This document shows positions 16,338-24,217 of a stretch of DNA of 64,000 nucleotides, one piece after another (position 1 is the stretch's first letter; the number at the start of each line of letters is the position of its first letter). Where the stretch lies: assembly GCF_024584805.1 (NCBI RefSeq), contig NZ_CP075715.1:7225526-7289525 (forward strand), written 5' to 3'. The translations under genes were made by a program, and so were the position numbers. Below the pieces are notes generated by a model. It made no database searches, was not told the origin of the DNA, and was given only the letters and a program-made list of their open reading frames with translations. Source of the DNA: Streptomyces sp. FIT100 (lineage in GTDB: Bacteria; Actinomycetota; Actinomycetes; Streptomycetales; Streptomycetaceae).

Positions 16338-17176
16338 CGATGGCCAGGGACACGACGCTGCGCAAGGCGCACCGGACGGGGGTCGGTGCGGCGGACGCGA
16401 GGGGCCCGGCGGTGGTCGGGCTGGAGGACGTCGCCGTGCGCTTCCGCAGCAAGCGCCGCGACGTCACCGCGCTGAGCGATGTCACCCTCGATGTCGCCAT
16501 GGGCGAGTTCGTGGCGATCGTCGGACCGTCCGGCTGTGGGAAGTCGACCCTGCTCAAGCTGGTCGCCGGACTGCTGAAGCCGTCGGCCGGGGAGGTCAGG
16601 CTGGGCGGCGAGACGGTGAACGGGCCGCGCCACGACATCGGTTACGTCTTCCAGCGCGCCGCGCTCCTGGAGTGGCGCTCGGCCCGGCGCAACATCCTCA
16701 TCCAGGCCGAGATGCGCCGGCTGCCGGGGGACCGGGCGCGTGCCCGCGCCGACGAGCTCATCGCGATGACCGGGCTCAGCGGTTTCGAGGACGCCTACCC
16801 GCACGAGCTGTCCGGCGGTATGCAGCAGCGCGTCGCGCTCTGCCGCGCGCTGCTGCACGAGCCTCCGGTGCTGCTGATGGACGAGCCGTTCGGCGCGCTG
16901 GACGCGCTTACGCGCGAGCAGATGAACATGGAGCTCAACCGGATCTGGCGGGAGACCGGCACGACCGTGCTGCTGGTCACCCACTCCATCTCGGAGGCGG
17001 TCTACCTGGCCGACCGGGTGGTGGTGATGAGCCCGCGTCCCGGCACCATCACCGAGATCATCGACGTCGGTCTGCCCGCCGAGCGCGACTACACCGAGAC
17101 CCTGGGCAGGCCCGAGTTCCGCGAGGCCACCGGCCACATCAGGGAGCTGCTGGGGGCCGCGTCGGCGCACGACTGA
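16334..17176 (+). CDS. ABC importer ATPase, SsuB/TauB type
   Basis: 280 residues. Walker A is GPSGCGKSTLLK, the Q loop YVFQRAALLEW, the signature LSGGMQQRVALCRALLHEP, Walker B VLLMDEPFGALDALTR and the switch His LLVTHSISEAVYLADRVVVMS. The start ATG overlaps the binding-protein stop by four bases, so translation is coupled. The N-terminal 30 residues are an extension relative to typical family members. It completes the importer under the LacI operator. Confidence 0.95.
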   Translation: MTMARDTTLRKAHRTGVGAADARGPAVVGLEDVAVRFRSKRRDVTALSDVTLDVAMGEFVAIVGPSGCGKSTLLKLVAGLLKPSAGEVRLGGETVNGPRHDIGYVFQRAALLEWRSARRNILIQAEMRRLPGDRARARADELIAMTGLSGFEDAYPHELSGGMQQRVALCRALLHEPPVLLMDEPFGALDALTREQMNMELNRIWRETGTTVLLVTHSISEAVYLADRVVVMSPRPGTITEIIDVGLPAERDYTETLGRPEFREATGHIRELLGAASAHD

Positions 17177-17224
17177 CGCCGGAGCCGGCCGGAACCGGAC
17201 CATCGCGCCCGGGCGTCCCGGAAC

Positions 17225-17239
17225 CGGGATAGCATCCCG
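17225..17239. promoter_or_regulatory. Palindrome before XRE-cupin gene
   Basis: CGGGATAGCATCCCG is a perfect palindrome with 6-bp arms and a 3-bp centre, ending three bases before the ATG at 17243. There is no Shine-Dalgarno, so the mRNA may be leaderless and the site would cover the transcription start: a likely autoregulatory operator. Confidence 0.55.
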
Positions 17240-17242
17240 AAT

Positions 17243-17839
17243 ATGAGAGGAACTGATGAGGAGGCCGGGAACGACGGGGAGCGCGACCCCGTCGACACCC
17301 GGCTGGCCGGCCGGCTCGCCGAGCTGAGGGCCGAGCGCGGCTGGTCCCTGGACGAGCTGTCCCGGCGCAGCGGCGTCAGCCGCTCCACCCTGTCGCGCTC
17401 CGAGCGGGGCGAGATCAGCCCCACCACCGCCCTCCTGGGCAAGCTGTGCGCCGTCTACGGCCGGACCATGTCGCACCTGCTCAGCGAGGTCGAGGGGGAG
17501 CCCGCCCAGGTCGTGCGCGCCGCCGGCCAGAGCGTCTGGACGGACGACGCCGCCGGCTTCGTCCGCCGTTCGGTCTCCCCGCCGCACGCCGGGCTGCGCG
17601 CCGAGGTCGTCGAGGCACGGCTCGCGGCCGGCGCGGACGTCTCGTACGAACGGCCTCCCGTGCCCGGCATGGAGCAGCACATCTGGGTGCTGGACGGCAC
17701 ACTCGTCCTCACCGTCGGCGACCGGACCCATGAGCTGCGCGCCGGGGACTGCGTGCGCTTCCGGCTCTGGGGGCCGACACGCTTCCGCTGCCCGGGCCCG
17801 GACCCCGTCCGCTACGCCGTGGTGGTGGTGCTGCCATGA
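17243..17839 (+). CDS. XRE-family regulator with C-terminal cupin domain
   Basis: 198 residues. The HTH is LAGRLAELRAERGWSLDELSRRSGVSRSTLSRSERGEISPTTALLGKLCAVYG. A cupin_2 domain follows (GMEQHIWVLDGTLVLTVGDRTHELRAGDCVRFRLWGPTRFRCPG). HTH-cupin proteins sense a small ligand through the barrel and often control a neighbouring metabolic gene. The gene is overlapped four bases by an acetyltransferase gene, its probable partner. Confidence 0.93.
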   Translation: MRGTDEEAGNDGERDPVDTRLAGRLAELRAERGWSLDELSRRSGVSRSTLSRSERGEISPTTALLGKLCAVYGRTMSHLLSEVEGEPAQVVRAAGQSVWTDDAAGFVRRSVSPPHAGLRAEVVEARLAAGADVSYERPPVPGMEQHIWVLDGTLVLTVGDRTHELRAGDCVRFRLWGPTRFRCPGPDPVRYAVVVVLP

Positions 17840-18393
17840 CACCCGGACCCGATGACACCGTGGACCGGGTGCCCGCCGCCGAACTGGGCTCCGTGGTACC
17901 GCACTTGGCCGAGCTGCTCGTCGACGCGGTCGACGGCGGCGCGTCGGTGGGCTTCCTCGCACCGCTCTCCGGCGCCGCGGCCGAGGACTGGTGGCGCTCC
18001 CAGGCGCCCGCGCTCGCCGACGGCAGCCGCGCCCTGTGGACGGCCCGCAGCGCGGGACGGATCACCGGCACCGTCGGCCTCGGCTTCGCCTCGTACCCCA
18101 ACGGCCGCCACCGCGCCGAGATCGTCAAGCTGCTCGTCCACCGCGACGCCCGCGGCCGCGGCCTCGGCCGGGCGCTCCTCACGACCGCGGAGCGCGCCGC
18201 GGCCGAGGCCGGAGCCACCCTGCTGCACCTCGACACCGAGACGGGCAGCCCGGCCGAGCGGCTGTACCGCTCGGCCGGGTGGACGGCGGCCGGGACGATC
18301 CCCGACTACGCCGCCGACCCGGCCGGCGTGCTGCGCCCGACGACGCTCTACTACAAGAGCCTGACGCCACCGGGCCACCAACTTGGGTTCTAA
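17836..18393 (+). CDS. GNAT-family N-acetyltransferase
   Basis: 185 residues. The acetyl-CoA-binding core is RAEIVKLLVHRDARGRGLGRALLTTAERAAAEAGATLLHLDTETGSPAERLYRSAGW, with the R-x-x-G-x-G/A loop RDARGRGLGRA and the beta4-beta5 splay. It starts in ATGA overlap with the XRE-cupin gene, a pairing seen in other actinobacteria. The acyl acceptor is unknown. Confidence 0.93.
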   Translation: MTPGPDDTVDRVPAAELGSVVPHLAELLVDAVDGGASVGFLAPLSGAAAEDWWRSQAPALADGSRALWTARSAGRITGTVGLGFASYPNGRHRAEIVKLLVHRDARGRGLGRALLTTAERAAAEAGATLLHLDTETGSPAERLYRSAGWTAAGTIPDYAADPAGVLRPTTLYYKSLTPPGHQLGF

Positions 18394-18548
18394 CCTTCGC
18401 ATCACCGCGTTGTTGCTCCATGTGCTGCGAGTTCTTCGGGGGTACCTACGAAGGCGGGACCGCAACCTGCTGGCAGGTGCTGAACCACCATGGCGATGGC
18501 CCCCTCCAGCTGTAGATCGTGATCAGGCGTCGTGAGACGCTGCCCTTC

Positions 18549-18923
18549 ATGATTGCCGAGCTGCAGTGTGTGGTGTTGGACTGTGCCGATGTCGTTGAGT
18601 TGTCCCGGTTCTACCAGTCGCTTCTCGGCGGCGTAGTGAACCAGCCGGATCCGCGGTGGTCGCTCGGCGATGGCTGGGCGACGCTCCACACCGACGGGCT
18701 CGTGCTGGCCTTCCAGCGGGTGGAGGACCATCAGCCACCACGATGGCGGGACCCCGCTCGGCCCCAGCAGTTCCACCTCGATCTGAGTGTCACGGACCTG
18801 GACCGAGCTCAGGAAGACGTCCTCGATCTGGGCGCCTCACTGCTCGATGAGGGGGACGGAAAGCGGAGTTGGCGCATCTTCGCGGATCCGGCAGGGCACC
18901 CGTTCTGCCTCGTCCGGGACTGA
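18549..18923 (+). CDS. VOC (glyoxalase/bleomycin-resistance fold) protein
   Basis: 124 residues with two beta-alpha-beta-beta-beta modules: ELQCVVLDCADVVELSRFYQSLLGG and FHLDLSVTDLDRAQEDVLDLGASLLDEGD, ending FADPAGHPFCLVRD. Such proteins are metal-dependent lyases or dioxygenases, or ligand-binding self-resistance proteins. The ATG at 18549 was chosen because MIAELQCVVLD is the conserved N-terminus; no strong ribosome site is visible, and a GTG at 18519 would add ten residues. Confidence 0.88.
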   Translation: MIAELQCVVLDCADVVELSRFYQSLLGGVVNQPDPRWSLGDGWATLHTDGLVLAFQRVEDHQPPRWRDPARPQQFHLDLSVTDLDRAQEDVLDLGASLLDEGDGKRSWRIFADPAGHPFCLVRD

Positions 18924-19092
18924 CAGCCTGGCGCGCTACGTTCGGCAAGTCCTCCGCCGTAGCCCTTCGGGTACGGGAAGTGCCCCACGCCGCGGTGTCG
19001 GAGTCAGCCATTCGAGCGCGTCCGGTACGAGGATGATCCTCCGCCGCGCGATGGCACGCACCGCACGCCATGCGCCGCCGCGCCGGATCCTC

Positions 19093-19125
19093 GCCCTGCG
19101 GGCGGACGCCGCCCGCCCGCAGGGC
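19093..19125 (-). terminator. Terminator hairpin after TIM-barrel gene
   Basis: A 12-bp perfect stem, GCCCTGCGGGCG (19093-19104) with CGCCCGCAGGGC (19114-19125) and a 9-base loop, lies six bases beyond the minus-strand stop at 19131. Confidence 0.8.
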
Positions 19126-19130
19126 GCGGC

Positions 19131-20021
19131 TCAGTAGCGCAGTCGCGACAGATACGTGTAGCTGTTCAGCGCCGTCGCGAACGGATCGGTCGGCGAGTCG
19201 TGTTCGACGAGCCACTGCCGTACGCCCCCGCTCCTCGCCGTGTCGAACATCGCGGCGAAGTCGAGGACCCCGGAGCCCACGTCGGCGAAGCCGCCGTCCG
19301 GCGCCCTGTCCTTCACGTGGAGCGCGGGGAAGCGGCGCGGGTGGCGTACGAACAGACTCCGGGGATCGGCGCCGCCGTCGGCCGCCCAGTACACGTCCAG
19401 CTCGAAGCCGACCAGTTCGGGGTCGGTCTCGGTGAGCAGGATCTCGAACAGGTTCTCACCGTCCACGACGGCGTGGTCGCTGCCGTGGTTGTGGAAGAGC
19501 AGCGGCCCCAGACCGGCCTCCCGCGCGGCCTCGCCCACCCGGTTGAACTCCCGCGCCGCCTCCCGGAACCCGGCCGGCGTGTGCATCGCACCGGGCAGGC
19601 TCGGCACGACGGCCCACCGGGCCCCGAGCGTGTGGATGTCCTCCAGGGCCCCCGGAAGACCGGCCCCGGTCAGCGTCGTGTAGGCGACGTGCTCCAGGAC
19701 CGCCTTGAGCCGGGTCTCGTCGAGCATCCGGCGGATGGCGGCCGCCGAGTTGCCGTGCCGACCGCTCACCCCGACCGTCGCGTAACCGATCTCGGCGAGC
19801 CGGGCGAGCGTGCCCTTGAAATCCGTGGCCAGCGGCGTGCGCATGGTGTAGAGGTGCATGCCGAGGCCGGACGGTGGGATGCGCCGCCGTCCGCAGCTCT
19901 CACCGGCGTGTGCGGTCCCGCCGAGCCCGCCAGTCAGCCCGCCCGTCAGCCCGCCCGTCAGCCCCGCCGTCGCGGCGAGCCCGAGCGCCGTTCCGAGGAA
20001 CGTCCGTCGTGTGCCGTCCAT
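19131..20021 (-). CDS. Tat-exported sugar phosphate isomerase/epimerase-like TIM barrel
   Basis: 296 residues. The N-terminus MDGTRRTFLGTALGLAATAG is a twin-arginine signal (RRTFLG), followed by a low-complexity GGLTGGLTGG stretch encoded by a short DNA repeat. The mature part is an AP-endonuclease-2/xylose-isomerase-like barrel: GLGMHLYTMRTPLATDFKGTLARLAEIGYATVGVSG, GLGPLLFHNHGSDHAV, PELVGFELDVYWAADGGADP and LHVKDRAPDGGFADVGSG. Likely metal ligands are the His in FHNH, the Asp in ELDVYW and the Glu in LVEHD. It lies just downstream of the giant ThuA/PQQ gene and is probably co-transcribed with it; the two may act on the same extracellular sugar. Confidence 0.92.
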   Translation of the reverse strand: MDGTRRTFLGTALGLAATAGLTGGLTGGLTGGLGGTAHAGESCGRRRIPPSGLGMHLYTMRTPLATDFKGTLARLAEIGYATVGVSGRHGNSAAAIRRMLDETRLKAVLEHVAYTTLTGAGLPGALEDIHTLGARWAVVPSLPGAMHTPAGFREAAREFNRVGEAAREAGLGPLLFHNHGSDHAVVDGENLFEILLTETDPELVGFELDVYWAADGGADPRSLFVRHPRRFPALHVKDRAPDGGFADVGSGVLDFAAMFDTARSGGVRQWLVEHDSPTDPFATALNSYTYLSRLRY

Positions 20022-20079
20022 GACTTGTCTCCTTCTCTGCAGCCGGTTCTCTGCAGCCCAGTTCGTCTCCAGGGCGTTA

Positions 20080-20153
20080 GCGGGCGTCGAGGGTCGACCG
20101 TGCTCGGTCCTCGTCCCTCGGGACCTCTGCGCGTCCTCCCTCTCGACGCCCGC
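20080..20153. repeat. Long-loop inverted repeat between co-directional genes
   Basis: GCGGGCGTCGA (20080-20090) pairs perfectly with TCGACGCCCGC (20143-20153), with a 52-base loop that contains smaller complementary words (CCTCG/CGAGG). It fills the gap between the ThuA/PQQ gene and the TIM-barrel gene. It may attenuate or stabilise the downstream message; it does not look like a simple terminator. Confidence 0.65.
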
Positions 20154-20171
20154 GCGCCCCTTCGGCGGCTC

Positions 20172-23100
20172 TCAGCCCACGGTGATCCGGACGGCGCCGG
20201 TCGTCGTGTCGCCCTTGTCGTCCGTGACGGTCAGATGTGCCGTGTACGCGCCCGGCCTGGCGTACGTGTGCGTCGCCTGCGGGCCCTCGGGAGCCGTCCC
20301 CTTGGCGTTGTCGCCGAAGTCCCAGTGGTACGAGGCGATCGTGCGCCCGGGCATCGGCTTCACCGTGCCGGTCAGTGCGACCGCGAGCGGCGCCGTGCCC
20401 GACGCCGGCGCCGCGGCGACCGACACCTTGGTGCCGCCGGGCTTCTCGACGCCCCGGCCGTTGAAGTGCAGCCAGTCGACGGCGAAGAGGTCCGGCTTGT
20501 CGGCCGACCACCCGGCGTTGGTGAAGACCGCGTACAACGCCACCGTGCGTCCCGGGTCCTTGAGCGCCGTCGTCGGTGAGACGACGTTCCCCCAGTCACC
20601 CGTGTTCGGGACGGTCACCGACCCGAGGAGCGGACCGGTGGGGGAGCCGGAGCGGAACTCGACCGCTCCGCCGAGCCCGGCCGAGGCCGCGCCCACGGTC
20701 ACCGAGTCGGCCCCCCGGAGATTCACCGGATCCAGCCTGATCCAGTCACCGTGCTCGATCTCCGTCAGCCGCTTGCCTCCCGAGGCGTCCGCCCGGCTCG
20801 CCACGACGGCACCGCCGTGCTCGCCGCCCGTCGCCGTGAAGTGCTCGGCCTCGCGGAACGCCGGGCGCAGCGTGAGCGACGCCGAGCCGGTCAGCGCCGG
20901 CACACCGCCGGGGCCGCCCTTGTCCTCGTACTGGGCACTGATGCCGTAGTACAGGTTCTGGCCGGGGCCGTGGCTGTCGCCCGCGTCGGTCACGATCTCG
21001 CCCGCGCAGCCCGTGTAGTTGTCGAGCGGATGCAGATGGGAGTCGTGCCCGAGCTGCGACTGGACGACGACCCGGGAGCAGTCGATCCGTGCGTGCCGGT
21101 CGTCCTCCGGGTCCTTCACCCGCACCGTGAACGGGATGGTGTCACCGAAGGCGAACATCCCGCCGTTCGGCGGCTGCTGGATCGTCACCTCCGGCCGGGT
21201 GTTGCCGACGGTGACGTCCTGCACGGCGAGCGCGGTCAGCTCCTGCGGACCGGTCACGGTCAGGCGCGCCGTGAAGCGCCCCTTGGTCCGGTAGGTGTGC
21301 GTCGGGTTCGCCTCGGTCGAGTCCGTCGTCCCGTTGCCGTCGAAGTCCCAGGCGTACGTGACCGGCTTGCCGTCGGGCAGGCCCGAGCCCGCGCTGGAGA
21401 ACGTCACGGTGAGCGGTCCGGGGCCGTTGTCCGGGGTCGCCGTCGCCTTGGCGTCGGGCAGCCGGCCGTCGGCGACGTAGTCGATGCGGTAGATGCCCGC
21501 GCCCTCGTTGCTGCCGCCGCGGCCCGTGCCGCTGCCGAGCCCGAAGTCGATCACGTACAGCGCCCCGTCGGGACCGAAGTCCGCGTCGAAGGGCTGGTTC
21601 CAGGACAGGTCGCCGAACACCCCGTTGATGGAGTGCAGATCACCGGCCCTGGCCGGCGCGAACCGGGGATCCGTGAAGGTCTGGTCCTGCTGCTGGACGG
21701 AGAAGGACTTGAACCACTTGCGCGTGAGTTCGTAGGTCAGCCACTTCCCCTCGAAGGACTCGGGGAACTTGGTGCGGTAGGTGTTCGCCGGGTCGTAGTC
21801 GTACACCGGGCCGCTCATCGGGCCGCCGCCCCCGGTGCCCAGCTCGGGGAACTCGGCCGACGCCGAGTACGCGTACCAGACCGTCGCGGGCCGGGCCGGC
21901 GGCAGCTCCCGCAGACCGGTGTTGTTGGGGGAGTCGTTGACCAGCTGCCCGCAGTCGAAGGCGGCGCCCGAGGTCTGGGTGGCGAAGTCGTAGTCGACGA
22001 ACGGGGTGTTGTTGCCCGTGCAGTACGGCCAGCCGAAGTTGCCCGCCTCGGTGACACGGGTGTACTCGACCGTGCCCTCGGGGCCGCGCGCGGGATTGGC
22101 CTGCCGCGCGTCGGGCCCGTAGTCCGCCACCAGCAGCGCCCCGCTCAGCGGGTCCGTGGTGATCCGGAACGGGTTGCGCATGCCCATCGCGTAGATCTCG
22201 CCGCGCGTCTTCTCGGTGCCCGGTGCGAAGAGATTGCCGTCGGGGACGGTGTACGTGCCGTCGGCCTGCGGGGTGATGCGCAGGATCTTGCCGCGCAGAT
22301 CATTGGTGTTGCCCGCGGTGCCCTGGGCGTCCCAGGCCCGGCGCCCATCGCGCTCGTCGATCGGGGCGTATCCGTCGGAGGCGAACGGATCGGTGTTGTC
22401 GCCGGTCGCGACGTACAGGTTGCCGCTCCTGTCGAAGGCGAGCGAGCCGGCCATGTGCGAATTGGCCCGGCCTTCGCCGCGCAGTGTGGGGACGGTCAGC
22501 AGCCGCTTCTCGGACGCCGGGTCGACCGTGTTGCCGGACACCGTGAACCGGGAGAGGTTGAGCTGCTTCTCGGTCTTGTCCGAATGCAGCAGATAGAGCC
22601 AGTTGTTGGCGGCGAAGCCGGGATCGAGGGCGAGCCCGAGCAGCCCGTCGGACTGGCTGGTCATCTCCGGGGTGTACGCGAAGTCCAGGGCGGTGGTGAC
22701 CTTCAGCGTGCTCTGGTCGACCACCTTCAGCTTGCCCGTCCGCTGGATGAAGAAGACCCGGCGGTCGGGGGCGACGGCCAGCTCGAACGGGTCGGCGAGG
22801 TCGCTGGTGACGAGGGGCGTGCGCTGGAACGCGCCGGTCTTCGTCGCGGTGCAGTCGCCGGGCTTGTCGCCCGCGGCCCACTGGATGCCGCCGAGCAGAT
22901 GCCGCAGGAAGCCCTCCTCCTGGAAGGCGGCCTTGTCGTGGCCTCCGGCGGTGAACCAGGAGCGGCCGCCGTCGTAGTTCTGGCACCAGGACCACGGATG
23001 GTCGACGCCCTCGTCGAGGCCGGTGATGCCGTCGCGCACCTTGATCTGGGCGAGGGTGTGCACCTTGCCCGTCGGGTTGGTGCGCCAGTTGTACCACTCC

Positions 23101-23645
23101 TCCGTGCGCTCCCAGAGCTCGGGCAGGCCCCGGGTGGAGGGGTGGGTGCGGTCGAGCACCTTGACCCGGCCGGTCTGCACGGCCGGGTGCTTGTCGAAGA
23201 TGGCGCCGACCAGGCCCTCATACCACTGCCAGTCGCGCTCGCTCGCCGACGCGGAGTGCAGCCCGACCCATCCGCCGCCACCGCGGATGTACGTCTGGAG
23301 GGCGGCCCGCTGACCGGCGTCGAGGAGATCGCCGCTCTCCGGCGTGGAGTTGGTGTTGTTGAAGACGACGGCCTGGAAGCGGGCGAGGTTGGCGTCGGTG
23401 AAGGCCGTGGCGTCGTCGGTGGCCTCGACCTCGAAGCCGTTCTCGCTGCCGAGTCTTGTGACGGCCTCGATCCCGGCGGGGATGGAGTCGTGGGCGAAGT
23501 TGGTCACCTTGGAGAAGACCAGGACACGGAAGGGCGCTGCTTCGGCGCGGGGGGCCGTGGCCACCCCGAGTCCGACGAGCAGCGCCAGCAGTGCCGTGAT
23601 GAGGATGAGGGGGGATCTGGTGGTGCCTATGGCGCGACTACTCAT
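20172..23645 (-). CDS. Giant secreted ThuA / PQQ-type sugar dehydrogenase / PKD / CBM protein
   Basis: 1157 residues. A Sec signal (LILITALLALLVGLGVATAPRAEA) precedes a ThuA-like domain (about 38-265: FRVLVFSKVTNFAHDSIPAG, AVVFNNTNSTPESGDLL, GGGGWVGLHSASAS). Next is a soluble glucose/sorbosone dehydrogenase-type beta-propeller (about 280-735: FELAVAPDRRVFFIQRTGKLKVV, GLLGLALDPGFAANNWLYL, SGNLYVATGDN, GEIYAMGMRNPFRI, AGNFGWPYC), which binds PQQ and Ca in characterised relatives. A PKD domain (ATPDNGPGPLTVTFSSAGS, YAWDFDGNGT), a linker, a CBM6-like module (EAEHFTATGG through HGDWIRLDPVNLRG) and a final PKD domain (YHWDFGDNAKG) follow. ThuA domains belong to trehalose/disaccharide use via 3-keto sugars. 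It probably oxidises a polysaccharide-bound sugar outside the cell. Transcription starts near a LacI-type operator 35 bp upstream. Confidence 0.94.
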   Translation of the reverse strand: MSSRAIGTTRSPLILITALLALLVGLGVATAPRAEAAPFRVLVFSKVTNFAHDSIPAGIEAVTRLGSENGFEVEATDDATAFTDANLARFQAVVFNNTNSTPESGDLLDAGQRAALQTYIRGGGGWVGLHSASASERDWQWYEGLVGAIFDKHPAVQTGRVKVLDRTHPSTRGLPELWERTEEWYNWRTNPTGKVHTLAQIKVRDGITGLDEGVDHPWSWCQNYDGGRSWFTAGGHDKAAFQEEGFLRHLLGGIQWAAGDKPGDCTATKTGAFQRTPLVTSDLADPFELAVAPDRRVFFIQRTGKLKVVDQSTLKVTTALDFAYTPEMTSQSDGLLGLALDPGFAANNWLYLLHSDKTEKQLNLSRFTVSGNTVDPASEKRLLTVPTLRGEGRANSHMAGSLAFDRSGNLYVATGDNTDPFASDGYAPIDERDGRRAWDAQGTAGNTNDLRGKILRITPQADGTYTVPDGNLFAPGTEKTRGEIYAMGMRNPFRITTDPLSGALLVADYGPDARQANPARGPEGTVEYTRVTEAGNFGWPYCTGNNTPFVDYDFATQTSGAAFDCGQLVNDSPNNTGLRELPPARPATVWYAYSASAEFPELGTGGGGPMSGPVYDYDPANTYRTKFPESFEGKWLTYELTRKWFKSFSVQQQDQTFTDPRFAPARAGDLHSINGVFGDLSWNQPFDADFGPDGALYVIDFGLGSGTGRGGSNEGAGIYRIDYVADGRLPDAKATATPDNGPGPLTVTFSSAGSGLPDGKPVTYAWDFDGNGTTDSTEANPTHTYRTKGRFTARLTVTGPQELTALAVQDVTVGNTRPEVTIQQPPNGGMFAFGDTIPFTVRVKDPEDDRHARIDCSRVVVQSQLGHDSHLHPLDNYTGCAGEIVTDAGDSHGPGQNLYYGISAQYEDKGGPGGVPALTGSASLTLRPAFREAEHFTATGGEHGGAVVASRADASGGKRLTEIEHGDWIRLDPVNLRGADSVTVGAASAGLGGAVEFRSGSPTGPLLGSVTVPNTGDWGNVVSPTTALKDPGRTVALYAVFTNAGWSADKPDLFAVDWLHFNGRGVEKPGGTKVSVAAAPASGTAPLAVALTGTVKPMPGRTIASYHWDFGDNAKGTAPEGPQATHTYARPGAYTAHLTVTDDKGDTTTGAVRITVG

Positions 23646-23679
23646 GGCGCTCCCGGTGCTGTTGATGCGGCTCGACGGG

Positions 23680-23739
23680 CAGAAAGCGCTTTCTGGAGTA
23701 CGTCCCGCAAGAGTAGGTTCCGGTGTCGCGAGGGGTCAA
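23680..23739 (-). promoter_or_regulatory. Promoter and LacI-type operator of the ThuA/PQQ gene
   Basis: On the minus strand TTGACC (23739-23734), an 18-base spacer and TACTCT (23715-23710) form a promoter. Fourteen bases further on lies CAGAAAGCGCTTTCTG (23695-23680), identical over all 16 bases to the operator in the lacI/importer gap. The architecture (TTGACC, N18, TAnnnT, 13-14 bases, operator) is the same at both places. Confidence 0.85.
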
Positions 23740-23892
23740 TGGGTCGGAAGGGAGCGCCGAGCGCGCCGCGTCGACCGCGCGCGGGCCGAACTCGCCATGA
23801 TCTACGGGGTGTTGGGGAAACCATGCATCGAGTGACGGTTTGAACAATCAGCGGTTGGGTAAGACGAGCGCCGCCGTCGAATGGTTTAGCGA

Positions 23893-23980
23893 ATTCACTG
23901 TGATGACATTCACTCACCCCGCGACCTGCGCTAACGCATTGTGATGAGTTGCCTACGACTTCACCACGTACAGTTACGTG
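23893..23980 (+). promoter_or_regulatory. Repeat-rich regulatory region of the graspetide operon
   Basis: The AT-rich stretch before the precursor gene contains ATTCACT twice with a 15-bp period (23893, 23908), TGTGATGA twice 41 bp apart (23899-23906 and 23940-23947), TGCG/CGCA arms, and a perfect palindrome CACGTACAGTTACGTG (23965-23980), 28 bp before the start codon. Direct repeats about four helical turns apart suggest a dimeric activator. No -10/-35 pair is unambiguous. Confidence 0.55.
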
Positions 23981-24007
23981 TGTGCAGACAGTCGACGAAG
24001 GAGACTC

Positions 24008-24199
24008 ATGCGACCGTTCGTACTGAACTTTGTACTTCCGGCCGTGAGTCCAGAGGTCACCGTTCCCTACACCTATGACCCCGCCCTGCAGTTGAACGTG
24101 CTGCCGGACGGGCGCCCCGCCGTCGACGACCGCGCGGTACTCCTCGCCACCGGCACGACGACCTCGACCGCCGGTTCCAAGACCCACTTCGACGACTGA
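24008..24199 (+). CDS. tgmA: Graspetide (ATP-grasp RiPP) precursor peptide
   Basis: 63 residues. The leader RPFVLNFVLPAVSPEVTVPY followed by TYDPALQLNVLPDGRPA matches the actinobacterial putative ATP-grasp-targeted RiPP family. The C-terminal core ATGTTTSTAGSKTHFDD has a cluster of Thr/Ser followed by Asp62 and Asp63, the only core acids. In characterised graspetides the ligase forms ester bonds between Thr/Ser hydroxyls and Asp/Glu side chains; two acids allow at most two rings. The ATG at 24008 is preceded by GAAGGAG; an upstream GTG in frame is rejected. The ligase gene follows after 18 bp. Confidence 0.9.
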   Translation: MRPFVLNFVLPAVSPEVTVPYTYDPALQLNVLPDGRPAVDDRAVLLATGTTTSTAGSKTHFDD

Positions 24200-24217
24200 A
24201 CAGACCTGCGCCCGACG

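Noticed and set aside
20751..23843. Open frame of over 1000 codons antisense to the ThuA/PQQ gene
   Set aside because: It mirrors the GC-rich codon pattern of the real gene; the opposite strand has a signal peptide and clear domains.
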